Of a stretch of DNA of 64,000 nt, positions 34,108 to 46,126 are shown piece after piece; position 1 is the first letter of the stretch; every line of letters starts with the position of its first letter. Location: positions 682,001 to 746,000 of the forward strand of contig CP064963.1 of the NCBI GenBank assembly GCA_016699165.1, written 5' to 3'. The position numbers were made by a program, and so were the translations under genes. Origin of the DNA: Candidatus Melainabacteria bacterium (lineage in GTDB: Bacteria > Cyanobacteriota > Vampirovibrionia > Obscuribacterales > Obscuribacteraceae). A model generated the notes under the pieces. It was not told where the DNA came from, ran no database searches, and saw only the letters and a program-made list of their open reading frames with translations.

Positions 34108-36701
34108 TTTTTCGCTCCCTTTTGAAATTGTGCCAAACAATATATGGTGTCACTGGCTAGACCAACAGTCTTACCAGAGCCATTTTCGGCAAACAAACGC
34201 AATGCATAGAAGCCTGGCTTCTCTAAATCTGTAACTGATAGGTCGATACTGCCACTAGTGGCATCTACTATTTTCTTTCCTGTTGCCGCAGGGTCATAAG
34301 AGTCAACAAAATGTGGGCTAAAGTGTGTCCCTGGCTTACAAAGAGTATATTCAAGCCCTACCTTTTTGGCGTCCTTTATTTTGCTTGCATCAAAAGTAAG
34401 TTTGATCGCTTTTTCACTCTCTGACAAATAACACAAGCCTAATTCTGACATAGGCTCAAACTTGTGACAGAAGGGATCGGTATAATCTTTGATCTCTGGT
34501 TTATTTTGAGCTTTTGCATGAGTCAAATCGATGTCCAATAATGGTTTTTGATCAAGAGTTTGGGTTGTGCCCAAATCTTTGATAGTTACTTTAGAACAAG
34601 ACGGAAAGCTGAAAGTAAGCTGTTTTATGTAGCCATTAGTGAGCCATGCTGTAGTATCAGTGGGGAAATAATATCGATGAAACTGGTCGTCATTGATGAA
34701 AGCTTTCACTTTCATGTATCGATCCCGAGGTTCTAAATCATTGCACCATGAAGTGGTGTAACCCATATCAATAGCCTGTCCCTCAGACGATTTGGGAGCA
34801 GTGATGCGAGCATCTATATACACAAAATCGGTATTGACGTTGGAGATGCTATTTACCTGAAAACTTACAGTTGGTCTGAATTCGTTATTACTGAATAATG
34901 TAAATTCGTTTATGGCATCATCATAAGTTCCGGTTCTCCAGTACTTGAGTGGCGGAGTGAGAGCCTCTAAGAAATATGCGTTTCTAAGCGTGTTTTCCGG
35001 AGTTGTTTTCATCATGTCACAAGTAACAATGCCCTTATAATCAGGCTCAAAGTGAGAAGTGATAGCTTTGTATTTTGAAAGTTGTTGATCCAACAGTTTT
35101 TTCAACTTACCGCCTGAAACTTCAGGAGCCTTCATTAGTGCCGTTTTTCCATCATAAACACCCAAACTGAACAAAGACACAGTCGGATGAACACTTACAA
35201 TGTCGGGCACATTTCGGACCAGCACATAATCGAACTTTTCACGCTCTGCCAGGTTCTTGATACTATCCTGAAATACTTTTGTTTGTCTTGCTCCCGAGCG
35301 AAAGTTATGCATGTCCTTGAAACAAAGACTGGAAATATAAATTACATAGACTATCAACAGCGCGCCGGAGGCAATAAATGCAAGCGCTTTGATAAAACGC
35401 ATTTTAGGCAGCAATTCTCTCACCAGAAGGTAAGGCGAAACAAATGCCAATGCTAGCACCGCCGATAGTGGCACCAGGCAATGATAAAACCATCGCACTC
35501 CACCAAATGTAACACTGTGCGTATACGCGTGCAGGTGAGGCACCAGAGTGACCAAAATCCAGAGCACAAGCCAGCCGAAATTAATTCGCAAATGTTTGTG
35601 CCTGGCTAGAACGCCTATAAGACTCAACAACGGAACAGCATACAGACAGCACAAAAATGTATAGTAGCGACTGGTGCCTGTAAAATGATTCCAATTGACA
35701 GGTAAAAACAAAACTTGAAAAGCTTTCAACCAATCCTGCCAATTAACCATTACGTCTTTTGACAAGGTCTCTGAGCCAGTATTAGGAAGCGCACCCAGAG
35801 GCACAATACATCCGATTAACACAAAAGGTAAAATTGGCAAAAGTCCATCAAAAAATGGATTGGCAGTTTGCGATTCTAAAACAGACTTCGATTCTGCATG
35901 TGCTGTTTCTGCATCCGTTGTTTCTTCTTTTCCGCTAGCGCGAGCAGACTCCAGCTCAAGCAGCCTGTCTACAGCATCATCCTCTTCTTGGGATAAATTA
36001 GAAGGGGTTAGGTTAGCGTCAGCATTTTTTGCATGCTTGAAAATCATTTGCATGATTTCGTAAGTCAGAAAAACAAAACTGCTGATCCAGCTTGAGCGAT
36101 CAAACATAACGCACAAAGCGAAGAACACGCTTGCCACGCCAAGTAAAGCGATGGACAATTTGCGACGCGCTTCTAAAAAAAACAAAAATGAGATGAGAAA
36201 GCAAGCTGTACTGAAGCTGTAAGTTGCGCCACCCATGTAAAAAATAGTTTCAGCAGTAAGTGGATACAAAAGAAAAATAAGTCCGCATATAAAGCCGAAA
36301 AAGACTTTCTCACGTGTCTCGCTGCCGTGGCTAACAACTGCTACGACAAGAACGGCGTTGAGCCAATGCATCAAGAGTCCGAAGAAACGCAAACTAGCCA
36401 AGCTTTTCAAAAGAGTGACATGCAAAAGACCTGCTAAAGGTCCCGATGTGTCACCATAGACAAATCCTTTGAACGAAAGGCAAAAACTTATTAGACTTTG
36501 AGCTTGACTACTCTCTTGTCCGAGCCGTCCGATAAAGTACTGTTCATCAAGAAGCGGTCCTACCGCCATCGAACCGCTGTAAACAATCAAATTCAAAATT
36601 GCAAAGAGGATGACTGAGACAAGCAGAAGCCACACTCTGAGCGACCAGCGGAACTTTTGCTTAACTGATTCTGATTGCGACATACCTATAGTTTGTCGCA
36701 T
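34104..36701 (-). CDS. Large multi-pass membrane protein of unknown function
   Basis: A protein of about 865 aa. The N-terminal half has roughly 10-12 TM helices interrupted by a Glu/Ala-rich cytoplasmic-looking insert near residues 235-280. The last 400 residues form a soluble, probably extracytoplasmic, beta-rich region. The TM topology resembles GT-C glycosyltransferases or O-antigen ligase-like proteins, but I see no diagnostic catalytic motif. The start is ambiguous: TTG 36710, ATG 36701 (used) or ATG 36683; none has a good ribosome-binding site. It is divergent from the HtrA-like gene. Confidence 0.65.
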   Translation of the reverse strand: MRQTIGMSQSESVKQKFRWSLRVWLLLVSVILFAILNLIVYSGSMAVGPLLDEQYFIGRLGQESSQAQSLISFCLSFKGFVYGDTSGPLAGLLHVTLLKSLASLRFFGLLMHWLNAVLVVAVVSHGSETREKVFFGFICGLIFLLYPLTAETIFYMGGATYSFSTACFLISFLFFLEARRKLSIALLGVASVFFALCVMFDRSSWISSFVFLTYEIMQMIFKHAKNADANLTPSNLSQEEDDAVDRLLELESARASGKEETTDAETAHAESKSVLESQTANPFFDGLLPILPFVLIGCIVPLGALPNTGSETLSKDVMVNWQDWLKAFQVLFLPVNWNHFTGTSRYYTFLCCLYAVPLLSLIGVLARHKHLRINFGWLVLWILVTLVPHLHAYTHSVTFGGVRWFYHCLVPLSAVLALAFVSPYLLVRELLPKMRFIKALAFIASGALLIVYVIYISSLCFKDMHNFRSGARQTKVFQDSIKNLAEREKFDYVLVRNVPDIVSVHPTVSLFSLGVYDGKTALMKAPEVSGGKLKKLLDQQLSKYKAITSHFEPDYKGIVTCDMMKTTPENTLRNAYFLEALTPPLKYWRTGTYDDAINEFTLFSNNEFRPTVSFQVNSISNVNTDFVYIDARITAPKSSEGQAIDMGYTTSWCNDLEPRDRYMKVKAFINDDQFHRYYFPTDTTAWLTNGYIKQLTFSFPSCSKVTIKDLGTTQTLDQKPLLDIDLTHAKAQNKPEIKDYTDPFCHKFEPMSELGLCYLSESEKAIKLTFDASKIKDAKKVGLEYTLCKPGTHFSPHFVDSYDPAATGKKIVDATSGSIDLSVTDLEKPGFYALRLFAENGSGKTVGLASDTIYCLAQFQKGAKK

Positions 36702-36742
36702 TCGCCCCAAAAGTACCTTAGCAATTGGGCATATAAGAAAAG

Positions 36743-37894
36743 ATGCAAGAACCAGATGAGCCTAAAATCGAGACTATAACAAAGCGTGAAGGGAAATATC
36801 CTGACATCAAGATCGCTTTGTATTGTTTTGGCATCCTAATTACAGGTGTTTTCCTGGGCATCACCATTGCCTTGAGTCTTTTTCCCAATTTGCAAAAAGC
36901 GTCTGTTGAACCAGCTAAAGAGCGAACTACTCAATTGAATGAGTTACCACCTTCTTTTGCCAGAGCCGTTAAAATCGCGTCTGTCAGCATAGTTAACGTT
37001 GATGCGGCAACTCCCACCTATAATCCCGAACAAAGATCATTTGGTCAAAATCAAAAACAAAAACCTTTGCCGTTAAGTGCTCAGGGTGGCGGTATCATAA
37101 TTGGTGCCGATGGATATATTCTGACTTGTAATCATGTGGCTCCCGAAGGCAATCTGCTGCGCGTAACCACTATAGACAAAAAGGAATACCCTGCCAAAAT
37201 AATCGGCAAAGATTCTTATACTGACCTTGCTGTCATAAAAATTGACGCGCAGAATTTACCAGTGGCGAAAATAGGCGACATTAAAAGCTTAAAGCCGGGC
37301 GACCCTTGCGTTGCAATCGGCAGTCCTTATGGCTTTGACCAATCAATTTCATCGGGAGTAATTAGCGCTCTAGATCGTAATTTACATCTGGATCATCATG
37401 TCAATTATATTCAGACAGATGCAGGTGTAGGCTCGGGCAACTCAGGTGGTGCGCTCGTCAATGAAAACGGTGAGGTGCTTGGCGTAATTGCCAAAGCAGT
37501 GCTAGCCAATAGACGCATCCAGCTTGCTGTGCCGATTGATCTTGCTATGTCGGTGGCAAAAAATCTAATTCAAAATAAAAAAATCAGCAGACCATTTTTG
37601 GGAATTTATTTTGAAGACATTTTGAAAAATCCAAAAGCGGCACACACATTAAACAACAATCCAGTTTCTGTGATTGTAGGTCGACTTGTTCCATCCAGTC
37701 CGGCCGCTGTAAGCGGGATCGTTGCTGGTGACACAATTAAGGAAGCCGATGACAAACAAGTTAAAAGTGCTGAAGAAGTGCGCGCCATTCTAAAAAATAA
37801 AAAAGCAGGAGACCTGCTCAAACTGAAGCTCATGCGCAACAATCAAAGTCTGACCCGAATAATACATTTAGAAGAATATCCTGCTAATCTGTAA
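36743..37894 (+). CDS. htrA: HtrA/DegP-like serine protease
   Basis: A 383-aa membrane-anchored envelope protease. TM helix about 24-46. The trypsin-like domain has the full triad: H131 (TCNHVAP), D161 (YTDLAVIKID) and S234 (GVGSGNSGGAL). One PDZ domain follows at about 285-375 (FLGIYFEDI...SPAAVSGIVAGDTIKEAD). The single PDZ and N-terminal anchor resemble DegS or cyanobacterial HhoA/HtrA. It starts with ATG shortly after a TATAAG stretch and lacks a Shine-Dalgarno. phhB follows after 3 nt. Confidence 0.92.
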   Translation: MQEPDEPKIETITKREGKYPDIKIALYCFGILITGVFLGITIALSLFPNLQKASVEPAKERTTQLNELPPSFARAVKIASVSIVNVDAATPTYNPEQRSFGQNQKQKPLPLSAQGGGIIIGADGYILTCNHVAPEGNLLRVTTIDKKEYPAKIIGKDSYTDLAVIKIDAQNLPVAKIGDIKSLKPGDPCVAIGSPYGFDQSISSGVISALDRNLHLDHHVNYIQTDAGVGSGNSGGALVNENGEVLGVIAKAVLANRRIQLAVPIDLAMSVAKNLIQNKKISRPFLGIYFEDILKNPKAAHTLNNNPVSVIVGRLVPSSPAAVSGIVAGDTIKEADDKQVKSAEEVRAILKNKKAGDLLKLKLMRNNQSLTRIIHLEEYPANL

Positions 37895-37897
37895 GTT

Positions 37898-38248
37898 ATG
37901 ACATTAGCTAAGAAGAAATGCATCCCCTGTCACACCAAGATGCGCAAATTCACAAGAGAAGAAGCTGAAGAGTTTCTTGAGCAATTACCTGGCTGGGATT
38001 TGTCAGAAGATCTTCATTTGTTGCGCAGCTATAAGTTCAAAGATTTTAGTCAGGCGATGAAACGCGCCAATAAAATTGCCAGTATCGCCGACGAACAAGA
38101 GCACCATCCAGACATCACTGTTAGCTGGGGGAAACTATCGATCGAACTTTGGACTCATTTCACCAAAGGACTTACCGAGAACGATTTTATTCTTGCAGCT
38201 AAAATTGAAGAACTAAATAATAACGAGCCTAATAAAGAAAGAATTTAA
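37898..38248 (+). CDS. phhB: Pterin-4a-carbinolamine dehydratase
   Basis: A 116-aa protein of the PCD/DCoH family, which dehydrates 4a-hydroxytetrahydropterin and recycles the pterin cofactor. The core motif EQEHHPDITVSWGKLSIELWTH contains the active-site histidines; the GWDL and FKDFSQAM segments fit. About 15 extra N-terminal residues carry CIPCH, a possible metal-binding or haem-like CxxCH, but a single such motif without a signal peptide is not evidence for a cytochrome. It is 3 nt after htrA and overlaps the convergent repeat-protein gene by 20 nt. Confidence 0.88.
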   Translation: MTLAKKKCIPCHTKMRKFTREEAEEFLEQLPGWDLSEDLHLLRSYKFKDFSQAMKRANKIASIADEQEHHPDITVSWGKLSIELWTHFTKGLTENDFILAAKIEELNNNEPNKERI

Positions 38249-40313
38249 CGGCAAGCACTATTGCAGCTACAAGAAGAATGATGGCAATCAAAGCGCCCCA
38301 AACTCCCCAGCCTATCTGAATTGAAGCAGCTTTCGACTTAGACTTGCCTTCACGTAGTCCAGATAAGCGACCGCTATGTTCTGAACTTTCAGTAAAGCGT
38401 TGTTTGGCTACAGGTGAAGTTGAGCCTCTAGATGTGCCCATCACAATTGGTGCACGAACAGGTTCAGATTCTTCTAGAGCTAAGTCGGGAGCTGGTGCTG
38501 TAGATTTTTTAGGAGTAGGAATTGAATCCAGATTGCCCCATTTACCAGCACCACCGGCATCGGCTTTTGGAGCTTCAGGCGCTTTAATAGACTCTAAATC
38601 GCCCCACTTGCCGCCACCACCTTTAGAGGCAGCTGATGCAGTAGAGGGTGGAATTGTATCTTCTACAGATGGAGGAGCTTTTGCTTGCGGCGTGCCAATA
38701 GACTCTAAGTCTCCCCATTTGCCTTTGCCCGCTCCGACTGCTCCGCCAAGACTAGCGCTAGCACCCAGTCCGCCACTGGCTCCAAGTCCGGCTTTAGCAC
38801 CTAAACCGCTACTAAGACCACCGCCACCACCAATAGTACCGCCTAATCCTGCTGAAGGAGCAGGTGAAGGAGATGGAGCCGCAGGCTGAGGACTGGATCC
38901 TGGAGCGCCGATTGAATCTAAATCGCCCCATTGAGTTTTGACTGGTGGGGGAGTTGGTTGAGTTACAAAAGGATCGACACCGCCTTGATTTGCAGTCTGA
39001 GCTTTTGGGGTACCGATTGAATCTAAGTCGCCCCAGGGGCTTTTGCCAGCAGGAGTTTGATCTGCCATTGAATTACTTGGCGAATATGGATTAACCAAAC
39101 TACCTTCATCGATACTTGCATATGGATTCACATCAGGCATGCTTGGCTCGGCGGGATATTGCGATGGCATGGAATCTGAATCTTCTTCGGGTTCAGGATT
39201 TGGATTGACGATTACATCCGCATCCAAATCACTCCATTGAGTTTTGACTGGGGGAGGAGTTGGTTGAGTTACAAAAGGATCAATTCCAGGCGGACTCGCA
39301 GATGATGGAGCGGCAGCTGACTTGGCTCCTGGCGCGCCTATCGTATCAAGATCGCCCCACTTGTTTGCGGCAGGTTTGGCAGTTTCAGCTTTGGCGCCAA
39401 GAATACTTGCGCTAATTCCCTGCTTTGGTAAAACCTGTCCAAGACCTGGAGCTGGAGCTGGAGCTGGAGCTGGAGCTGGTGCTGAAGCTTCGGAGCCGGC
39501 TTTTGGAGTGGGAATTTTGTCTAAATCCCCCCAGGAATTGCCACCACTTGCAGTGCTAGGTGTCGGTGGCGGTGGCGGTGACGGAGCTGGATTAGCTGAA
39601 ACTGGCGTAACCGGTGTAGCAGGGACCGCAGGAACAACTGATGCTCCAGGAGATCCAATCGCATCGAGGTCACCCCATTTAGAACCAGAAGGTGCTGGCG
39701 CAGGAGGTGGCGGTGGCGCAGGAGTCGGCGGTGGCGCCGCTTGTGCAGGAGCTTGAGGGGGAGCTTGGGGAGCCTTTCTCAACTCTGCTTCTCTATCTGC
39801 CAAAGCTGCACCTTCCTGTAATTTCCCAAAGTCGAAATCGGCCCATTTGCCTGTCTGCATCAAGTTTTCCGAAGTTTTCAACATTGAGCGTTTTTCGAGC
39901 GCAGCCGAATTAACTGGAGCTTGAGCTCTAGACTCTGCATCCTGCAATGCTGAAATGCGTCTAATTACCGATTTAAGTTGCACATCAGCTCGTTCATAAT
40001 CCAGAAAGTCAATCACTCCGACCTTCATCACAGTTTTGACTAACTCAGGATCCATTGTGCTTTTGCTTACAATAAAGTAACTGCTTGGATGCGCGGCCAC
40101 CAGTCTTTGCAGCGCAGTGAGGCTAAGCTCGGGATTGGTATCAAGTTCATACCAAACCAAAATATTTTTGCGACCCTTAATCGACTCAGGCGCTAACTGC
40201 TTAGACACATGAGCTTCGTAGTTAAGCTCATGATGGCTTCTAATCAGCTTCTCAATCTTGGAATTGATTTCGCTGGGAGCGTCTGAAACAAGAAGTGTAG
40301 AGATACTTGACAC
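38229..40313 (-). CDS. Tail-anchored protein with degenerate receiver domain and WGDLD repeats
   Basis: A 694-aa protein. Residues 1-140 look like a receiver fold (STLLVSDAP; NILVWYEL; YFIVSKS; KVGVIDFLDY) similar to the pseudo-receiver of CpaE/TadZ, lacking a clear phospho-acceptor. Residues about 150-640 are Pro/Ala/Gly-rich with ten copies of a W-G-D-L-D/E motif (first copy KWADF near 156, then near 212, 260, 318 and on), usually followed by IGxP or IPTP. One TM helix ends the chain (about 671-691, WGALIAIILLVAAIVLAVKFF). GTG start with GGAAG. Third gene of an operon with two unknown partners. Confidence 0.7.
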   Translation of the reverse strand: MSSISTLLVSDAPSEINSKIEKLIRSHHELNYEAHVSKQLAPESIKGRKNILVWYELDTNPELSLTALQRLVAAHPSSYFIVSKSTMDPELVKTVMKVGVIDFLDYERADVQLKSVIRRISALQDAESRAQAPVNSAALEKRSMLKTSENLMQTGKWADFDFGKLQEGAALADREAELRKAPQAPPQAPAQAAPPPTPAPPPPPAPAPSGSKWGDLDAIGSPGASVVPAVPATPVTPVSANPAPSPPPPPTPSTASGGNSWGDLDKIPTPKAGSEASAPAPAPAPAPAPGLGQVLPKQGISASILGAKAETAKPAANKWGDLDTIGAPGAKSAAAPSSASPPGIDPFVTQPTPPPVKTQWSDLDADVIVNPNPEPEEDSDSMPSQYPAEPSMPDVNPYASIDEGSLVNPYSPSNSMADQTPAGKSPWGDLDSIGTPKAQTANQGGVDPFVTQPTPPPVKTQWGDLDSIGAPGSSPQPAAPSPSPAPSAGLGGTIGGGGGLSSGLGAKAGLGASGGLGASASLGGAVGAGKGKWGDLESIGTPQAKAPPSVEDTIPPSTASAASKGGGGKWGDLESIKAPEAPKADAGGAGKWGNLDSIPTPKKSTAPAPDLALEESEPVRAPIVMGTSRGSTSPVAKQRFTESSEHSGRLSGLREGKSKSKAASIQIGWGVWGALIAIILLVAAIVLAVKFFLY
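38931..39281. repeat. Two near-identical copies of a 44-nt module
   Basis: Bases 38931-38974 and 39237-39281 differ at only a few positions and encode VDPFVTQPTPPPVKTQW and its near-copy, each next to a WGDLD or WSDLD motif. This suggests a recent internal duplication of one repeat unit. Confidence 0.7.
39439..39480. repeat. GGAGCT hexanucleotide tract
   Basis: About six tandem GGAGCT units encode a Pro-Ala run within the WGDLD protein. It is a simple-sequence repeat liable to length change. Confidence 0.7.
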
Positions 40314-40347
40314 TGTCTTCCTTTCCCAAAAAAACTAGCGTGTGTAT

Positions 40348-42878
<2,531 letters not shown>

Positions 42879-42879
<1 letters not shown>

Positions 42880-43532
42880 TATAAATAATTACCGGCAATA
42901 CATTTTTTCGGTCCGGCAGTAGCTAAAGCTGTGTAGCCGTCAGTAAGTTTTTCTTCTCTGATGATTGTGCTCCACTCAACCCCTTGTTGAAGCAGGTAGG
43001 GACCAAACTCAGATTGAAGACCAGCTTCGCTCAGTTCGACTAGACGACCCTGTGACACGGCACTCATCTGCCTTACATTGGGTTCATTTGGTTGATCAGG
43101 TGCAAGCGATTCAAGCCAACAATAATTGTCAAGACTTAAAGTTGGTCCGTATATAGTGAATGGACGGCTGAGGAAATAGACAAGTACGCCGCCTTGAGTG
43201 AGAAAGTCTGAAAGTTGAATTATGCGCGTTTCAACTTCTTGCTCTATGGAGCGAAGTATTTCATCGTCAGCGACAGATAATGATGTTTGTCCTTGAGCAA
43301 TAGCCTCTTCAACACGACGCGCCAAATCAAGGTCTTTTTTGTATAAGTGGACAATACTTGAGGGGTTAACAATGATTGCAGTGTACTTCTTGAGCTCCTT
43401 GGCTTCTTTCAAATCGAAGTAAGAATCCACCCCATAACCGGGACAATTGACTCTAAGTATTCTCTGCTTAGGAATCGATCTCATGTTTGAAACGTTGGTC
43501 CCCCTGGCTACCAGTGCTCCACTGACAACCAT
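42879..43532 (-). CDS. Hypothetical protein, first gene of the repeat-protein operon
   Basis: A 217-aa soluble protein of no family I recognise. It is alpha/beta in appearance, with [11 protein letters not shown] and [15 protein letters not shown] near residues 24-65, a helical acidic middle, and [15 protein letters not shown] near 110-125. The last pattern recalls a glutamine-amidotransferase-like or DUF4350-like Rossmannoid fold, but no catalytic Cys is evident. Stop and next start share one base (TAATG), tying its expression to the Pro/Glu-rich protein. A weak TATAAA (43558-43553, minus) is 21 nt before the ATG. Confidence 0.6.
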
Positions 43533-43620
43533 TTTTACTTACCCACAGATTTTTATACCCAGCAATTCCAATCCTTACTTATCTAAGCAAAATTTCTTCA
43601 GTCAGCAGGATCTAATCGAT

Positions 43621-43654
43621 ACAAAAAATCCGACGCCTCAAAGACGTCGGATTT
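43621..43654 (-). terminator. Rho-independent terminator after the 136-aa secreted-protein gene
   Basis: A 10-bp stem (43626-43635 with 43645-43654) and a 9-nt loop, followed on the minus strand by a T-run. It lies 21 nt after the stop at 43676 and separates this gene from the repeat-protein operon. Confidence 0.85.
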
Positions 43655-43675
43655 AGTTTTAACAGATTTTTGAAA

Positions 43676-44086
43676 CTAGTCCATCATTTCCGATTCAAGC
43701 GAGAACGATCCCAAGCAGAAAGGCTTGTCCGAACCGTTTACGATGGCATTTTTGCCGCCGTAGTACACGCCTTCACCAGCGCCAACTATGATTCCAAAAG
43801 GAATTCCGACCAAGCTAGCCATAGCTTTTGGTGGTAGGTGGTCTTTGCCGCCGATGTTTTCGGCGAAAGAGTCGGTGAATTCCATCGAACGGACGGATGC
43901 GCGTCTAGTGATAGCAATTGGAATGCCAACTACCATGCCGGCGCCAATGCCAACTGCTTTGACCGGGAACAAAACAACGTTCATGGTCATATCTTTTAAA
44001 TCTTCTTCTGCTTGAGCCGGCGCTGGAGCAACCACTGGTAATGTGAGTGCAAGCGCTGCCAAAAATGACAATACGGTTCTTTTCAC
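43676..44086 (-). CDS. Secreted hydrophobic protein of unknown function
   Basis: A 136-aa protein. GTG 44086 is chosen because GGGAGGA is 7 nt upstream, giving MKRTVLSFLAALALTLPVV...AQA as the signal peptide. The mature part contains two glycine-rich hydrophobic stretches (VKAVGIGAGMVVGIPIAI; ASLVGIPFGIIVGAGEGVYYGGKNAI) that could insert in a membrane. The family is unknown. It is a single-gene unit with its own terminator, divergent from ispH. Confidence 0.65.
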   Translation of the reverse strand: MKRTVLSFLAALALTLPVVAPAPAQAEEDLKDMTMNVVLFPVKAVGIGAGMVVGIPIAITRRASVRSMEFTDSFAENIGGKDHLPPKAMASLVGIPFGIIVGAGEGVYYGGKNAIVNGSDKPFCLGSFSLESEMMD

Positions 44087-44203
44087 GAATAATCCTCCCA
44101 AAATTAGCTTCTTCGCAATAATGCTGAAACCCCACTAACGTTAATAGTAGCATAATTAGTCTACATAAAAAGGGATAAAATCTTTTAGATAGAAGCTTTG
44201 CAC

Positions 44204-44212
44204 TGCTAGAAT
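44204..44212 (+). promoter_or_regulatory. Extended -10 TGCTAGAAT upstream of ispH
   Basis: The box is 44 nt before the ispH ATG and has the TGn extension that can replace a -35 element. Confidence 0.45.
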
Positions 44213-44256
44213 CACAATGATGCAAAGAGATATACCCGAGCAATGAGCCCAACAAT

Positions 44257-45426
44257 ATGAACTCTCCAACTTATCACCGCAAAGGTTTCGGACTCAAAGA
44301 CCAGGTCGAAGACGAACTGAAAAGTGCGTACGACTCGGGTCTGATAAGTGATTTAAAAACGCAGGGAGGCAAACTAGTCAGTGGAAGATTCACTATTTTG
44401 CTTGCTCAAGCTTTTGGATTCTGCTGGGGAGTGGACCGGGCCGTGTCGATGGCTTATGAAACTCGAAAATTTTTCCCTGACAAAAAAATCTGGATTACAA
44501 ACGAGATCATTCACAATCCGCTAGTTAACTCGCATCTAAAAGAGATGCAAATTGAATTTCTACCAGTTGAAGCTGATGGCAGAAAAAATTTCGAATTGAT
44601 ATCGCCTGGAGAAGTAGTTATCATCCCAGCTTTTGGAGCATCTGTTGGAGAAATTGAAGACTTAAGCAGCAAAGGTTGCGAAATAGTTGATACCACTTGT
44701 CCATGGGTATCGCGTGTCTGGGTAAGGATTATGAAATACGCTGATGGAAAATATACAGCTTTAATCCACGGCAAATACAACCACGAAGAAACAATTGCTA
44801 CCGCTTCTCGTGCAAAAAAATATTTGATTGTGCAAAATCTGGACGAAGCCAAATGGGTCTGTGATTACGTCTTGAATGGTGGCGCCAAAGAAGAATTTTT
44901 AGGCAAATTCCAAAATGCTTGTTCGCAAGGTTTTGATCCAGACACCGATTTAATTTCAATTGGCATCGCTAATCAAACTACTATGCTCAAAGGAGAGACT
45001 GAAGAAATTGGCAAATTGTTTGAGCGTACCATGTTGAGTAAATATGGTCCCCAAAAATTAGATAGTCATTTTCTTTCACCAGGTGATACCATCTGCGATG
45101 CGACGCAAGAAAGGCAAGACGCCATGCTTCAACTGATTGAAGAGAAGCTTGACCTGATGATAATTATAGGTGGATTCAATTCTTCAAACACCGGACACTT
45201 GCGCGAAATTGCCGAATCAAAAAACATTCCGGCTTTTCAAATAGACGATCCGTCGTGTCTAATTTCAAAAAACAAAATCAGATATTTAGCTCACCAAAAT
45301 CAGGTCATAGAAGAAGAGCGTGACTGGCTGCCTCATGGCGAAATAACAATTGGTGTCACTGCAGGCGCTTCCACCCCAAATCAGGTGGTGGAAGAAGTAA
45401 TTGAAAAATTAAAAGGCTGGAGCTGA
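44257..45426 (+). CDS. ispH: 4-hydroxy-3-methylbut-2-enyl diphosphate reductase
   Basis: A 389-aa iron-sulfur enzyme, the last step of the MEP isoprenoid pathway. The cluster ligands lie in [10 protein letters not shown] (C56), [10 protein letters not shown] (about C150) and the [11 protein letters not shown] segment near 290. The catalytic EE/TxxE region follows HGKYNHEET. The length and the N-terminal extension (about 45 residues before the first ligand) match the cyanobacterial/plant form rather than the approximately 310-aa E. coli form, which supports a cyanobacterial relative. No Shine-Dalgarno is obvious at the ATG. Confidence 0.94.
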   Translation: MNSPTYHRKGFGLKDQVEDELKSAYDSGLISDLKTQGGKLVSGRFTILLAQAFGFCWGVDRAVSMAYETRKFFPDKKIWITNEIIHNPLVNSHLKEMQIEFLPVEADGRKNFELISPGEVVIIPAFGASVGEIEDLSSKGCEIVDTTCPWVSRVWVRIMKYADGKYTALIHGKYNHEETIATASRAKKYLIVQNLDEAKWVCDYVLNGGAKEEFLGKFQNACSQGFDPDTDLISIGIANQTTMLKGETEEIGKLFERTMLSKYGPQKLDSHFLSPGDTICDATQERQDAMLQLIEEKLDLMIIIGGFNSSNTGHLREIAESKNIPAFQIDDPSCLISKNKIRYLAHQNQVIEEERDWLPHGEITIGVTAGASTPNQVVEEVIEKLKGWS

Positions 45427-45436
45427 GAAGCAGTTC

Positions 45437-46126
45437 CTATGCGAAGCTTACGCTGTTGCCGCCATTATCAATTGATTGATTAAGAGCAACTCGGGCTTTC
45501 TCGACCAATTCTTCAAGAGTGGTTGCACTATCTGGGAAGCACGCAATACCGATGCTACAAGTAACGTGCCAATTTTGACCGATATCTGATACGCGCTCAA
45601 GACAAATTTTGGTGCGGATACGCTCAGCCAAAATGGCTGTGCCCTTGGCGTCAGTCTCAGGACAGACCACAAGCAATTCTTCGGCACTGTAGCGTGCAGG
45701 AATATCTACGTCGCGAACTTCGTTCATAACGAAATCAGCCACACCTTTAAGAATGGAGTCGGCAGTTTCATAGCCATAGCTTTGTTGAATACCGTAGAGT
45801 CCATCAACTAAAAGAACTAAAACAGAGCAATTGCGTTTGTAGCGCTTAGACTTCTTCAATTCGTCTGTGAGCGCGCGTGTAACGGTTGTGTGATTGTAGA
45901 GTTGGGTGACACTGTCGAGCAGTGTGATGCGCTCCATCTCTTTTGGATCTTGTTGCGAAAGAGTACTTTGCACATTGGCTAAATAATTGCCTTGCTCCAG
46001 CTCTTTCAAACGACTAATAGAGTCAGGTGCCGGAGGTTGATTTATTCTGCCATCCTTTCTCAATTGATTGAGTCGTTGGCGAAACAAACCTTCTCTTGCA
46101 AATAAGGGCTCTTGATCACGTACCAT
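45437..46126 (-). CDS. Degenerate GGDEF-domain protein
   Basis: A 229-aa cytosolic protein. Residues about 68-227 form a GGDEF fold (LDSVTQLYNHTTVTRAL; VLVLLVDGLYGIQQSYGYETAD; CSIGIACFPDSATTLEELVEKA). The active-site signature reads S147-A148-E149-E150-L151 instead of GGDEF or GGEEF, so both glycines are lost and diguanylate cyclase activity is doubtful. It may act as a c-di-GMP or GTP sensor. The N-terminal 65 residues are polar and helical. AGGAGA precedes the ATG. Confidence 0.82.
   Translation of the reverse strand: MVRDQEPLFAREGLFRQRLNQLRKDGRINQPPAPDSISRLKELEQGNYLANVQSTLSQQDPKEMERITLLDSVTQLYNHTTVTRALTDELKKSKRYKRNCSVLVLLVDGLYGIQQSYGYETADSILKGVADFVMNEVRDVDIPARYSAEELLVVCPETDAKGTAILAERIRTKICLERVSDIGQNWHVTCSIGIACFPDSATTLEELVEKARVALNQSIDNGGNSVSFA

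Noticed and set aside
37898..37960. CIPCH in PhhB as a haem c site
   Set aside because: No signal peptide and a clear PCD/DCoH fold; a single CxxCH in a cytosolic protein is not evidence of a cytochrome.
38344..39756. Long plus-strand open frames opposite the WGDLD protein
   Set aside because: They are antisense shadows of the Pro/Ala-rich repeat region, where codon bias keeps several frames open. No ribosome-binding sites.
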